Of a stretch of 64,000 nt of DNA, positions 30,488-38,673 are shown one piece after another; position 1 is the stretch's first letter, and each line of letters begins with the position of its first letter. The stretch covers positions 1 to 64,000 of the forward strand of contig JADGDS010000008.1 of NCBI GenBank assembly GCA_016744775.1, in the 5' to 3' direction. The position numbers and the translations under genes were made by a program. The notes under the pieces are model-generated. The model saw nothing but the letters and a program-made list of their open reading frames with translations. It ran no database searches and had not been told where the DNA came from. The stretch is from Candidatus Marithrix sp. Lineage in GTDB: Bacteria; Pseudomonadota; Gammaproteobacteria; Beggiatoales; Beggiatoaceae.

Positions 30488-31219
30488 TCAAAATTTTATC
30501 ACGAGATTAACACCTGTAGTGATATCCGTTTTTTTTACGCCAACAACAACAACCTTTGTATTATGACGAAGTGTATGGTTAAGCTTCAATGATATTTTTT
30601 TAGTTATAGGAATGTTTAAACTTGTAATAAATTCACTAAACGTATTTTCAGTACCCGCAAAAATCACGAAATTTTCATTCAATGTGGTTTTTTCAGTTAT
30701 CTTACCGATATAATTTAGTCCTAAATAAGCAACTGCTTCATTCTCCTTTGCTCTACCACTTGTGTATTTAGCTTGAGAAAGACCTAAGCCTATCTCACTG
30801 CCAAGCGTATGTTTTTTTGTGCGAAATAATAATGGGCTACCATAACCTGCAACTTGGTAAAAGCGAGAATCAATATTGATCAATTTATCTGCTTCAAAAT
30901 TAACAAAACCAAAGAGATAAGTTTTTTCTGTAAGCTGATAATCAGCTTCATAACTAGCGGTATAACGTTCAGCAGTTGTTACATCACCAAATTCTCCCTC
31001 AGAAATACTTCCTTTTAAAGTTTGTTCCCACTTGGGAGTGCCATATTTAAGTGTCAACGCTGCATTAAGGCTATTACTGTCAACATTACCTTTAGAAGTC
31101 GATGCACCAAACTCCGCTTCCCCTGAAAAACCTGGTGGTAGTGGTGTATAGCCAGGAATTTCTTCAGCAGTAATTTCTGTGGAAGATAAACAAATAAAAA
31201 GTAGTATTAGATATTTCAT
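30488..31219 (-). CDS. DUF481 outer-membrane beta-barrel protein (YdiY-like)
   Basis: Encodes 243 residues with a signal peptide ending near TEITA. The remainder alternates as beta strands (FSGEAEFGASTSKGNVDS, RYTASYEADYQL, YLFGFVNFEADK) and ends in the aromatic NLVIKF of a barrel protein. The DUF481 family resembles YdiY. It precedes the nitroreductase with almost no gap, so the two form an operon. Confidence 0.88.
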   Translation of the reverse strand: MKYLILLFICLSSTEITAEEIPGYTPLPPGFSGEAEFGASTSKGNVDSNSLNAALTLKYGTPKWEQTLKGSISEGEFGDVTTAERYTASYEADYQLTEKTYLFGFVNFEADKLINIDSRFYQVAGYGSPLLFRTKKHTLGSEIGLGLSQAKYTSGRAKENEAVAYLGLNYIGKITEKTTLNENFVIFAGTENTFSEFITSLNIPITKKISLKLNHTLRHNTKVVVVGVKKTDITTGVNLVIKF

Positions 31220-31300
31220 TTTCTTTTTTCACTTAGTTAAATTAGCGGTGTGATCATAATCTGATTTAAAATATTATATCACAGTTTGTGTATAGAATAC

Positions 31301-31348
31301 ATCCAAGTGGGTAGTTTGCGTTTTATGCAGCAAAAGCATGTTAATATT
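31301..31348 (+). repeat. Fragment of the P-type ATPase gene
   Basis: 48 bp nearly identical (two mismatches) to 28614-28660 within the ATPase gene (codons for the QVGSLRFMQQKHINI region). It lies in the gap between the DUF481 gene and the unknown gene. It shows that a second ATPase copy once lay here. Confidence 0.9.
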
Positions 31349-32163
31349 TAAGGAATTAATTTAATATAATCATCTTCTTTTTTATAAGAACGACGTTCAT
31401 AATAAGGACAAGGAAAACCCAATAAACCCAATAATATGGGTGGAATGGTATAACCATTTTTTAGGGCTTGATAAGGAATGCGTACTTCTTCCATTTCTTC
31501 GATACCAAGATCGATAGCTAATGCTTGATAAGGCCAAACATAAGAATCTTTAATAGTTTCGGTTTTTTTATCACGTAGTGGATGAATAAATTCAACCTCA
31601 GTCTGTATATCCTCTTTAATTTTATTTTCTAATTGATCATGATGTTGATTTAATATTTCATAAATAGTTGCAACACAGCTAGTAGGAATAAAATTCTCTA
31701 ATTGATTGAGTGTTTGTGTATATTCTTCAATCGGCAAAGAGTAATAAAGCTTTTCGATCTGGTAACGTGCGACAACATCTGCTTGCCAAGCAATCATATT
31801 CGTTTGAAAACTACCAAATGGTGTAGCAGAAAGGGTAATAAAGTCTATAGATTGTCCTTTTGATAAGCGTTTGAATACATCAGTCTTATCTTTTGGATTA
31901 CTTAGAGAGCGAACTGCGCCGGGATTTCCTTTATTTAGTGATTTAAAAGTAAAAGTGCAATCATATTTCCCCCAAATACATAAACCTGTCATCGCGGTTT
32001 TATACTGTGTTTGAATACAATGTTGCGAGGGATTCCACATTCCTTCCATTATTGTGGCATTAGAAGAACTCGCTTGCATATTGACCTGAACTGTTTTATC
32101 ATGATTCCAATAAGCATTTGAACCCTCTAGTGAAAAGGCTCCATATTTTTGTTTAGATTTCAT
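31348..32163 (-). CDS. Hypothetical protein with duplication-derived 5' end
   Basis: Encodes 271 residues; I do not recognise the family. The sequence is soluble-looking, with cysteines in CIQTQYK, LCIWGKYDCTFTF and SCVATIYE, and a C-terminal PPILLGLLGFPCPYYERR. The first nine codons (MKSKQKYGA) lie in a segment repeated at 29348-29373, so the 5' end may be chimeric and the original start, possibly with a signal peptide, lost. ATPase and nitroreductase fragments flank it. It may be an intact gene or a 5'-truncated one. Confidence 0.55.
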   Translation of the reverse strand: MKSKQKYGAFSLEGSNAYWNHDKTVQVNMQASSSNATIMEGMWNPSQHCIQTQYKTAMTGLCIWGKYDCTFTFKSLNKGNPGAVRSLSNPKDKTDVFKRLSKGQSIDFITLSATPFGSFQTNMIAWQADVVARYQIEKLYYSLPIEEYTQTLNQLENFIPTSCVATIYEILNQHHDQLENKIKEDIQTEVEFIHPLRDKKTETIKDSYVWPYQALAIDLGIEEMEEVRIPYQALKNGYTIPPILLGLLGFPCPYYERRSYKKEDDYIKLIP

Positions 32164-32362
32164 TATTTATTGAAAATACGATTTTTACGTCTTAAGGTTT
32201 TGGCATTTTCGGGATAGCGTCCCATCGATAGCCCTGTGTGAAAACAAATAACGCAATGGTTGAGGTAAATTGATTAACCATTCAGGAAACCAATCCAATT
32301 TAGTTGATAATCATCACACTAAGATCTGCATTTTTTAATAGACATAATCAGCCTCATAATTA
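32138..32362 (-). pseudogene. Relic of the nitroreductase-DUF481 pair with multiple deletions
   Basis: Five pieces match the intact genes in order: 32138-32248 to 29348-29456; about 32247-32270 to 29523-29548; 32268-32312 to 29776-29820; 32313-32340 to 29966-29992 (all nitroreductase); and 32341-32362 to about 30938-30960 (DUF481). About 1.6 kb has been reduced to 225 bp. Short shared bases such as CAAA and AAAT mark two of the joins. Confidence 0.88.
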
Positions 32363-32408
32363 ATCGCAAATCATTATATAAGCAATTATTAAACCATAAA
32401 AACATATC

Positions 32409-32492
32409 TACTGTTGAGAAAAAGATTTTTTAGTTTGGGCTAAGGTTCGATGATGTTGTAAAGCATAATGTAATGCGAACACAATGGATAAA
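32409..32492 (-). pseudogene. Possible C-terminal relic of an unknown gene
   Basis: On the reverse strand an open stretch reads SIVFALHYALQHHRTLAQTK and ends at a stop (CTA 32409-32411). It lies between the nitroreductase relic and the right 38-bp repeat. It is too short to identify. Otherwise I see nothing in 32363-32493. Confidence 0.3.
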
Positions 32493-32493
32493 T

Positions 32494-32531
32494 AAAAATA
32501 TTGAACTTGCAACAACTGCCTCAACATAATG
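32494..32531. repeat. 38-bp direct repeat, right copy
   Basis: Identical to 27123-27160 and ends 31 bp before pntAA. See the left copy for its meaning. Confidence 0.9.
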
Positions 32532-32562
32532 GCTAGAATTAACCTTAAAGGAATTATTAATT

Positions 32563-33696
32563 ATGCCAATATCTGTGGCTGTACCTACAGAGCAAATCCC
32601 TGAAGAGCGGCGTGTAGCTTTAGTACCTGATATTTTGAAGCGTTTAACAAAATTAGGCGCGGAAGTTTTGATTGAAAAAGGTGCTGGCGAACGCGCTTAT
32701 TTTTTAGATGCTGATTATGAAAATTGTCAAGTCATTGATAGTTCTGAAGAACTATATAAGCAGGCTGATGTAATATTAAAAGTACAAGCACCGACTGAAG
32801 CTGAAATTGCACTAATGAAAGAAGGTGCAATAATAATAGGTTTTATGTCTCCATATGATGATTTAAGTAGAGTTGCTAAGTTGCGTGATCAAGAAGTAAC
32901 TAGTTTTTCTATGGAATTAGTGCCGCGTATTTCCCGCGCTCAATATATGGATGCTTTATCTTCGCAAGCGGCAATTGCTGGTTATAAAGCCGTAATAAGA
33001 GCGGCAGATTTAGCTAATATCTTTTTTCCAATGTTGACAACTGCGGCTGGTACAATTCGCCCTGCTAAAGTTGTGGTAGTTGGTGTTGGTGTGGCCGGCC
33101 TGCAGGCAATTGCAACCGCAAAACGTTTGGGTGCCAATGTTGAAGCTTATGATATTCGCCCTGAAACTAAGGAGCAAGTCGAGTCTTTAGGTGCTACATT
33201 TATTGATGTCGATATAAAAGCTAATGCTGATGGTGGTTATGCACGTGAATTAACAGAAGATGAGAAGCAAAGGCAACAAGATAAGTTAGCTCAACATGTT
33301 GCCGCTGCAAATGTAGTTATTACTACAGCGGCTATTCCGGGGCGTGCTTCACCTAAAATCATTACAACTGCTATGGTTGAAAATATGAAGTGCGGTTCTG
33401 TAATTGTTGATATTGCCGCTGAAGGTGGTGGTAATTGTGAATTAAGCCAGCCGGGAGAAACAATTGAACATCAAGGGGTTATAATTGAAGCTCCGCTAAA
33501 TATACCTAGTCAAATCCCTGTTAATGCTAGTGAAATGTATTCTAAAAATTTGTTTAATTTATTATCTTTAATGATAAAAGATGGTGAATTAGAAATAGAT
33601 TGGGATGATGAAATCCTTGCGAAATCGGCATTAACACATGCAGGCAAAATTAAACATCTTGGCATACAGTCATTAGTAGAAGGAGTAAGTGCGTAA
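32563..33696 (+). CDS. pntAA: NAD(P) transhydrogenase alpha subunit, part 1 (PntAA)
   Basis: Soluble NAD(H)-binding domain I of the proton-pumping transhydrogenase, 377 residues. It starts ISVAVPTEQIPEERRVALVP and has RAQYMDALSSQA and the nucleotide loop VVVGVGVAGLQAI followed by EAYDIRPE. Unlike E. coli PntA, the alpha chain is split as in Rhodospirillum; the membrane part is the next gene. The stop overlaps the next start by 1 bp. Confidence 0.95.
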   Translation: MPISVAVPTEQIPEERRVALVPDILKRLTKLGAEVLIEKGAGERAYFLDADYENCQVIDSSEELYKQADVILKVQAPTEAEIALMKEGAIIIGFMSPYDDLSRVAKLRDQEVTSFSMELVPRISRAQYMDALSSQAAIAGYKAVIRAADLANIFFPMLTTAAGTIRPAKVVVVGVGVAGLQAIATAKRLGANVEAYDIRPETKEQVESLGATFIDVDIKANADGGYARELTEDEKQRQQDKLAQHVAAANVVITTAAIPGRASPKIITTAMVENMKCGSVIVDIAAEGGGNCELSQPGETIEHQGVIIEAPLNIPSQIPVNASEMYSKNLFNLLSLMIKDGELEIDWDDEILAKSALTHAGKIKHLGIQSLVEGVSA

Positions 33697-33986
33697 TGGA
33701 AGGATTTACAGCTCTCTATATTTTTATGTTAGCGGCTTTTACTGGTTATGAAGTAATTGCGCGTGTACCTGCTATTTTGCATACGCCATTAATGTCTGGT
33801 TCTAATTTCATACATGGGGTTGTGTTAGTTGGTGCAATGATAGCACTTGGTCATGCGGATACTACTTTAGAAAAAATCATTGGTTTTCTTGGAGTTATGT
33901 TAGCAACAGGTAATGCCGTAGGTGGTTATGTTGTTACTGAGCGTATGTTAGAAATGTTTACAAGTAGTAAAGGAGAAGCAAAATAA
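33696..33986 (+). CDS. pntAB: NAD(P) transhydrogenase alpha subunit, part 2 (PntAB)
   Basis: Encodes 96 residues with three hydrophobic helices, including FTGYEVIARVPAILHTPLMS and NFIHGVVLVGAMIALG, the conserved membrane signature. It overlaps both neighbours by one base (TAATG-type junctions), so the three subunits are translated together. Confidence 0.94.
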   Translation: MEGFTALYIFMLAAFTGYEVIARVPAILHTPLMSGSNFIHGVVLVGAMIALGHADTTLEKIIGFLGVMLATGNAVGGYVVTERMLEMFTSSKGEAK

Positions 33987-35362
33987 TGGATGATTTACAA
34001 ATGTTTTTAATTCAAACTGCTTATTTCTTTGCCGCTATATTGTTTATACTGGGCTTAAAAAAGATGGGTTCGCCAGTAACAGCGCGAGGCGGTATTGTTT
34101 GGGCTGGTATTGGAATGGTGCTTGCCACTATCGTGACATTTTTAACTCCAAAAATCGGTAATTTGGGTTTGATTATTACCGCAATAATGTTGGGTGCTTT
34201 ACCAGCTTGGTGGTTTGCCAAACGTGTTGCTATGACAGATATGCCACAGATGATTGCTTTATATAATGGCATGGGTGGTGGTGCCGCAGCGGCGATTGCA
34301 GCAGTGGAGTTGTTGAAAGGTACAAATCATGAAACTTTAGCTATATTAGGTGCTTTAATTGGTAGTGTATCTTTTTCAGGTTCAATTATAGCTTATGCTA
34401 AATTGAAAGGTTTAATGAAAAAATCATGGGCTTTTCATAATCAACAATTGATCACCATAGCATTATTTACCACAATCATATTATTGGGAGTTGGTATTAT
34501 AATGGCACCTTCGCATATGGTTGCACTGCAATTCATGATAACCATGTTTTTTATATTAGCCTTGCTATTTGGAATATTAATGACTTTGCCAATTGGTGGT
34601 GCAGATATGCCAGTGGTAATTTCTTTATATAATGCTTTAACTGGGCTTGCAGTGGCTTTTGAAGGTTTTGTGCTTGGTAATGAGGCAATGATTATTGCGG
34701 GTATTGTGGTTGGTTCAGCAGGTACTTTATTGACTCGATTAATGGCAAAAGCTATGAATCGTTCATTAATCCATGTGTTGTTACCAAGTGCTAATGAAGA
34801 AAATAACAATAGCAAGGATGATGAACAAGGTAGTTTGAAACCAATAGATGCTATGGATGCTGGCATTATGATGGCTTATGCTCAACAAGTGATTATAATT
34901 CCCGGTTATGGTATGGCAGTGGCGCAAGCGCAACATAAAATTTGGGAATTGACAAAAACTTTAATTGAGAATAAAGTGGCTGTAAAATTTGCTATTCATC
35001 CAGTAGCGGGGCGGATGCCGGGGCATATGAATGTGTTATTGGCAGAGGCTGGTGTACCTTATGACATTATTTATGATTTGGATGATATAAATGAGGAGTT
35101 TGAAAAAACTGATGTGGTATTAGTTATTGGAGCTAATGATGTTGTGAACCCAGTAGCACGTACTAATCCTGAAAGTCCAATTTATGGAATGCCAATTTTA
35201 AATGCTGATAAGGCGAAAAATGTTGTAGTAATAAAACGCGGTGAAGGTGCAGGATTTTCAGGTATCAAAAATAATTTATTTTATGCTGATAATACACGTA
35301 TGCTGTACGGTGACGGTCAAAAAATGGCAGCAGAATTATTGCAAAATATTAAGTCATTATAA
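33986..35362 (+). CDS. pntB: NAD(P) transhydrogenase beta subunit (PntB)
   Basis: Encodes 458 residues: about nine membrane helices with MPQMIALYNGMGGGAAA and GGADMPVVISLYNALTG, then the NADP-binding domain III with VIIIPGYGMAVAQAQH, HPVAGRMPGHMNVLLAEA and VLVIGANDVVNP. It couples proton entry to NADPH formation in the inner membrane. It is the last gene of the operon. Confidence 0.96.
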   Translation: MDDLQMFLIQTAYFFAAILFILGLKKMGSPVTARGGIVWAGIGMVLATIVTFLTPKIGNLGLIITAIMLGALPAWWFAKRVAMTDMPQMIALYNGMGGGAAAAIAAVELLKGTNHETLAILGALIGSVSFSGSIIAYAKLKGLMKKSWAFHNQQLITIALFTTIILLGVGIIMAPSHMVALQFMITMFFILALLFGILMTLPIGGADMPVVISLYNALTGLAVAFEGFVLGNEAMIIAGIVVGSAGTLLTRLMAKAMNRSLIHVLLPSANEENNNSKDDEQGSLKPIDAMDAGIMMAYAQQVIIIPGYGMAVAQAQHKIWELTKTLIENKVAVKFAIHPVAGRMPGHMNVLLAEAGVPYDIIYDLDDINEEFEKTDVVLVIGANDVVNPVARTNPESPIYGMPILNADKAKNVVVIKRGEGAGFSGIKNNLFYADNTRMLYGDGQKMAAELLQNIKSL

Positions 35363-35370
35363 ATTATCAA

Positions 35371-35399
35371 TTGTAATTTATTAGGAAATGAATTATACT
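35371..35399 (+). promoter_or_regulatory. Probable promoter of the cold-shock gene
   Basis: TTGTAA (35371-35376), a 17-bp spacer and TATACT (35394-35399) give a predicted start near 35406 and an untranslated leader of about 100 nt. A long leader is usual for csp mRNAs, whose folding responds to temperature. No defined cold-box was recognised. Confidence 0.5.
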
Positions 35400-35504
35400 A
35401 GGTTTAGTAGTATTGATCTAATAAGATTTATGTTACACCGAATTATAGTATTCAAACGAATATTGTTAGTTTTTTTATTAAAGATAAGTTAAGGTTGTTA
35501 AGGT

Positions 35505-35708
35505 ATGAAGCAAGGTTCTGTCAAGTGGTTTAATGAAACAAGGGGCTTCGGTTTTATTTCACCGGCAGATGGTAGTAAAGACGTATTCGTTCATTATTCT
35601 AAAATTGAATCTGATGGATTTAAAACTCTAAAAGAAGGACAAGATGTTGAGTTTGAATCTACAGAGAGTCCAAAAGGGCCACAAGTTACTAGATGTATTC
35701 CTAGCTAG
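35505..35708 (+). CDS. Cold-shock domain protein (CspA family)
   Basis: Single-stranded nucleic-acid binding OB fold of 67 residues. RNP1 reads RGFGFISP and RNP2 reads VFVHYSKI, with [10 protein letters not shown] at the start. It may act as an RNA chaperone in cold or stationary phase. The gene is monocistronic between a leader and a hairpin. Confidence 0.95.
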   Translation: MKQGSVKWFNETRGFGFISPADGSKDVFVHYSKIESDGFKTLKEGQDVEFESTESPKGPQVTRCIPS

Positions 35709-35721
35709 AATAGAATAATTT

Positions 35722-35742
35722 AATCCGCATTTTTTGCGGATT
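35722..35742. terminator. Hairpin between csp and the convergent prepilin gene
   Basis: AATCCGCA (35722-35729) and TGCGGATT (35735-35742) enclose five T residues. Outer AATAGAATA/TATTCTATT bases extend the stem, and ATTCTATTTT follows on the plus strand. It probably serves as a terminator for csp and, on the other strand, for the prepilin. Confidence 0.8.
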
Positions 35743-35750
35743 ATTCTATT

Positions 35751-36335
35751 TTACATAGCAAAATATAAAGAATATATTTCTTCTTCTTCATAAAAATCAC
35801 CGGCAGCATTGCCATCAGTTTGAATCCTACCAGATTTTGTAATTCCGTCATCCATATGTGCTTCAATAATTGTAGCAACTTTTCCGGGTATATTGCTAAA
35901 TCCAATAAATGTTCCTTTTATATTTCCACCATTTTGACTTGAAACACCTATAATTCCGCCTAAAGCATTGCTAGGTAGTGTATAATCATCCTTTTTACCT
36001 GCAATTATGCCTGCATTTCTTAGATGTAACCATACTAAATTAGATTCATTACTTTCACTATTTGAATCAAAATCACCTTCAATTTTACCGTTACGATTGC
36101 CTGTTTTAATTGATGTTCCAAATCGTGTTGCTTTTTTATCATCGCCGGGTAATGCAAAGTAACGATCTTGATAAGTATAAATAGCCGCTGAAACTTCTTT
36201 AAAACTATTTTCAATATTTTTAGCCTTGGCATTAGTAATTATTTCTTGACCCTTCATTACACCTGTTAGTAATAAACCTATGATTACTAATACGATAGCT
36301 ATTTCTACCAATGTAAATCCTGCTTGTTGTTGCAT
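35751..36335 (-). CDS. Type IV pilin-like prepilin with class III signal
   Basis: Encodes 194 residues. The prepilin peptidase site is AG|FTLVEIAIVLVIIGLLL, with Glu at mature position 5, followed by one long helix. The globular part is rich in Gly, Asp and Asn (KTGNRNGKIEGDFDSNSES) and has no cysteine pair. It is a minor pilin or pseudopilin of a type II secretion or type IV pilus system. No assembly genes are nearby, so it is an orphan. Confidence 0.88.
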   Translation of the reverse strand: MQQQAGFTLVEIAIVLVIIGLLLTGVMKGQEIITNAKAKNIENSFKEVSAAIYTYQDRYFALPGDDKKATRFGTSIKTGNRNGKIEGDFDSNSESNESNLVWLHLRNAGIIAGKKDDYTLPSNALGGIIGVSSQNGGNIKGTFIGFSNIPGKVATIIEAHMDDGITKSGRIQTDGNAAGDFYEEEEIYSLYFAM

Positions 36336-36479
36336 TTTATTTATTCTCCATAATAATAGTTGATATAAACACTAGTCTATGAATTATACTTAATCACATA
36401 AAAAAATCAAGACTATTTTTGATAAATCTATGTGGTAAACTAATTTATTATATATTTCCAAATAGAATTTTAAGAACAA

Positions 36480-38210
36480 ATGTACGAACATTCAACAATG
36501 CTTCATAAATCAATTATTCCTTCTAAGCATCAACATCGTTTATTGGGTTTAATATTAATTAGTTTGCATAGTGTCTTATGGTGGGATTTTATTAATGTAA
36601 GCTATTCAAAAATATTGTTACCAATAATATTGTTATTACATTTTAGCTTATTTGTATTATGGCAATGGGATAAGTTTTCTTCATTTAATCTGAGAAATAT
36701 GGTGTTACTCAGTGTCGTAATTTCTATTTTTCTGATATTTCCAAATATATGGTTAATTACATTGTGGCAATTAATGTTATTGGCTTTAATAGGTGGTCAA
36801 GATGTGGTAAAACCTCATGATAGATTTGTTAATCTAGCCGCTATTATTTTTTTAAGCTTAAATTTATTTACCATAAATTTATATCAGTTGTTTAATATTG
36901 ATCAATTAGCATTAATTTATAATTTAACACCTGAGATTTTTTCATTATTTCAGTATGGTTTATTATCTATACCGTTAATATTTTTACTTATTAGTACTGA
37001 TAATAGTCATGAGCATCGTTATTATATTGATTTTTTTCATGGCTTAATTGTGGTAATGATAGTTATTATTATCGCTTTAGGTAGTTTAGTTTTGATGTAT
37101 TCCAGTAATATTATGTTGCCTTTAGCTATTTTTCAAATGTGTTTAATAGTAACAATATTATTTTTAGTTATTAGTTTATTTTGGTTATTTTTAATAAAGG
37201 CTCAAAGTATTGATTATTTATGGAGGCGACATTTATATAATATTGGTAGTGCTTTGGAGCAATGGTTAGAAGAAATAGCGCAGCCAAATAATTATAAAAA
37301 TCTTACACCACAAGAATTTTTACATGTTGGTTTTGAAAAAATTTTAACTTTATCTTGGATTAAAGGTATTGCTTCCCATTCGTTGTATGGCGAAGAACTG
37401 TTAGGTTATGAGGATAAGTTAAATAAAGTCATTATTACTGTACAATCTATTGAAGTGACAATTTATAGTAATTATCGTATTGGTGCTAGTCACTATTTTC
37501 AAGTTAAAATATTAATACAGTTATTAGAACGTTTTCATCAAGCTAAACGTCGTGAAGCTGCCTTTGCTCAACAGGCTCATTTACAAGCAATTCATGAAAC
37601 TGGGGCTAAATTAACCCATGATATTAAAAACTTGTTACAATCTTTGCATGTGATTACTTCAGTAATAGAAACTTATCCGCCAACGCAATTTGGTAATACT
37701 CAACGTTTATTGCAAGGTCAAATGCCACGTTTGACACAACGCTTAAAACGTACTTTAGATAAATTACAAAAACCAGCAGAATTTTCCTATTCACATGTTC
37801 CTGTTAATTTATGGTGGGGTAATTTACAAGCTAGATATCGCAAGAGTCAGATTGAATTTACAGACTATACAGAAAATGAAAACATTCTGATTCCTGAAGA
37901 TTTATTTGACAATGTTTCGGAAAATCTGCTACAAAATGCTTTAATGAAGCGTAAACGTGAACAAGATTTGTGCATAAAAGTAGGTTTATGTATTGATAAA
38001 GGTCGTTTACAATTAACTGTATGTGATGATGGTAGTATCATTGCTGATGCAATTGCTAAAGATTTATTATTACAACCAGTACCATCTCGTGATGGTTTTG
38101 GTATTGGTTTGTATCAAGCGGTTAAACAGCTAGCTAATACTGGATATAAATTAGAAATAATAGAAAACCAAGCAGGTAATGTGTGTTTTGAATTAGCAAG
38201 TTGTGAATAA
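36480..38210 (+). CDS. Membrane sensor histidine kinase of a conservon-like operon
   Basis: Encodes 576 residues. The N-terminal 240 residues contain about seven hydrophobic helices with no recognised extracellular domain. The phosphoacceptor is His380 in AKLTHDIKNLLQSLHV. The ATPase domain has an N-box (SENLLQNALMKRK), CDDG and a GFGIGLYQAVKQL G-box. No HAMP or PAS is evident. It is the first gene of a run of five on the plus strand and sits where CvnA sits in Streptomyces conservons. Confidence 0.85.
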   Translation: MYEHSTMLHKSIIPSKHQHRLLGLILISLHSVLWWDFINVSYSKILLPIILLLHFSLFVLWQWDKFSSFNLRNMVLLSVVISIFLIFPNIWLITLWQLMLLALIGGQDVVKPHDRFVNLAAIIFLSLNLFTINLYQLFNIDQLALIYNLTPEIFSLFQYGLLSIPLIFLLISTDNSHEHRYYIDFFHGLIVVMIVIIIALGSLVLMYSSNIMLPLAIFQMCLIVTILFLVISLFWLFLIKAQSIDYLWRRHLYNIGSALEQWLEEIAQPNNYKNLTPQEFLHVGFEKILTLSWIKGIASHSLYGEELLGYEDKLNKVIITVQSIEVTIYSNYRIGASHYFQVKILIQLLERFHQAKRREAAFAQQAHLQAIHETGAKLTHDIKNLLQSLHVITSVIETYPPTQFGNTQRLLQGQMPRLTQRLKRTLDKLQKPAEFSYSHVPVNLWWGNLQARYRKSQIEFTDYTENENILIPEDLFDNVSENLLQNALMKRKREQDLCIKVGLCIDKGRLQLTVCDDGSIIADAIAKDLLLQPVPSRDGFGIGLYQAVKQLANTGYKLEIIENQAGNVCFELASCE

Positions 38211-38241
38211 TAAAGAACTTATACAAAAGGAGTATAAATAA

Positions 38242-38607
38242 ATGCGCGAAGAAATGCTTAAGTCTATCTTGAGTGAATTAAATGGTACTTCAGCAGAGAT
38301 AGAAGCATCAGCGGCTATTTCTACTGATGGATTAGTAATAGCCTCTATTTTGCCATCTGATATGGATGAAGATCGTATTGGTGCTATGGCTGCAACCATG
38401 TTATCTTTAGGTGAACGTACCTCATATGAATTAGCAAGAGGAAAGTTAGAACAAGTACTAATTAAAGGTGAAAATGGATATATTTTAATGACTAGTGCCG
38501 GCAATGATACAGTTGTTTGCGTTGTTACAAAATCATCTGCTAAACTAGGGTTAATTTTTTTAGATATAAAACGGGCTGCTGAATCTATCGGTAAAATCAT
38601 TAGTTAA
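38242..38607 (+). CDS. Roadblock/LC7 domain protein
   Basis: Encodes 121 residues in one Roadblock/LC7 domain: an N-terminal helix, GLVIASILP, a central helix IGAMAATMLSLGERTSYEL, and strands through ANGYILM-like GENGYILMTSAG. Such proteins dimerise and regulate small GTPases (MglB, CvnB). It follows the kinase gene by 31 bp with AAAGGAG as ribosome site. Confidence 0.92.
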   Translation: MREEMLKSILSELNGTSAEIEASAAISTDGLVIASILPSDMDEDRIGAMAATMLSLGERTSYELARGKLEQVLIKGENGYILMTSAGNDTVVCVVTKSSAKLGLIFLDIKRAAESIGKIIS

Positions 38608-38609
38608 TG

Positions 38610-38652
38610 AATTATTTAGTTTAGTTGCTTTAAACAACTAAACTAAATAATT
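38610..38652 (+). promoter_or_regulatory. Perfect 18-bp hairpin inside the signalling operon
   Basis: Arms 38610-38627 and 38635-38652 are perfect inverted copies around a 7-nt loop, filling most of the 66-bp gap between the Roadblock gene and the next. It starts just after the Roadblock stop, and no T-tract follows. It may be an mRNA stabiliser, a processing site or an attenuator that sets the Roadblock:GTPase ratio. Confidence 0.7.
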
Positions 38653-38673
38653 GCTAAAACTGAGAAAATAATT

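Noticed and set aside
27123..32531. Composite transposon or IS-bounded element
   Set aside because: The 38-bp flanking repeats are direct copies, and no transposase, integrase or terminal inverted repeats are present.
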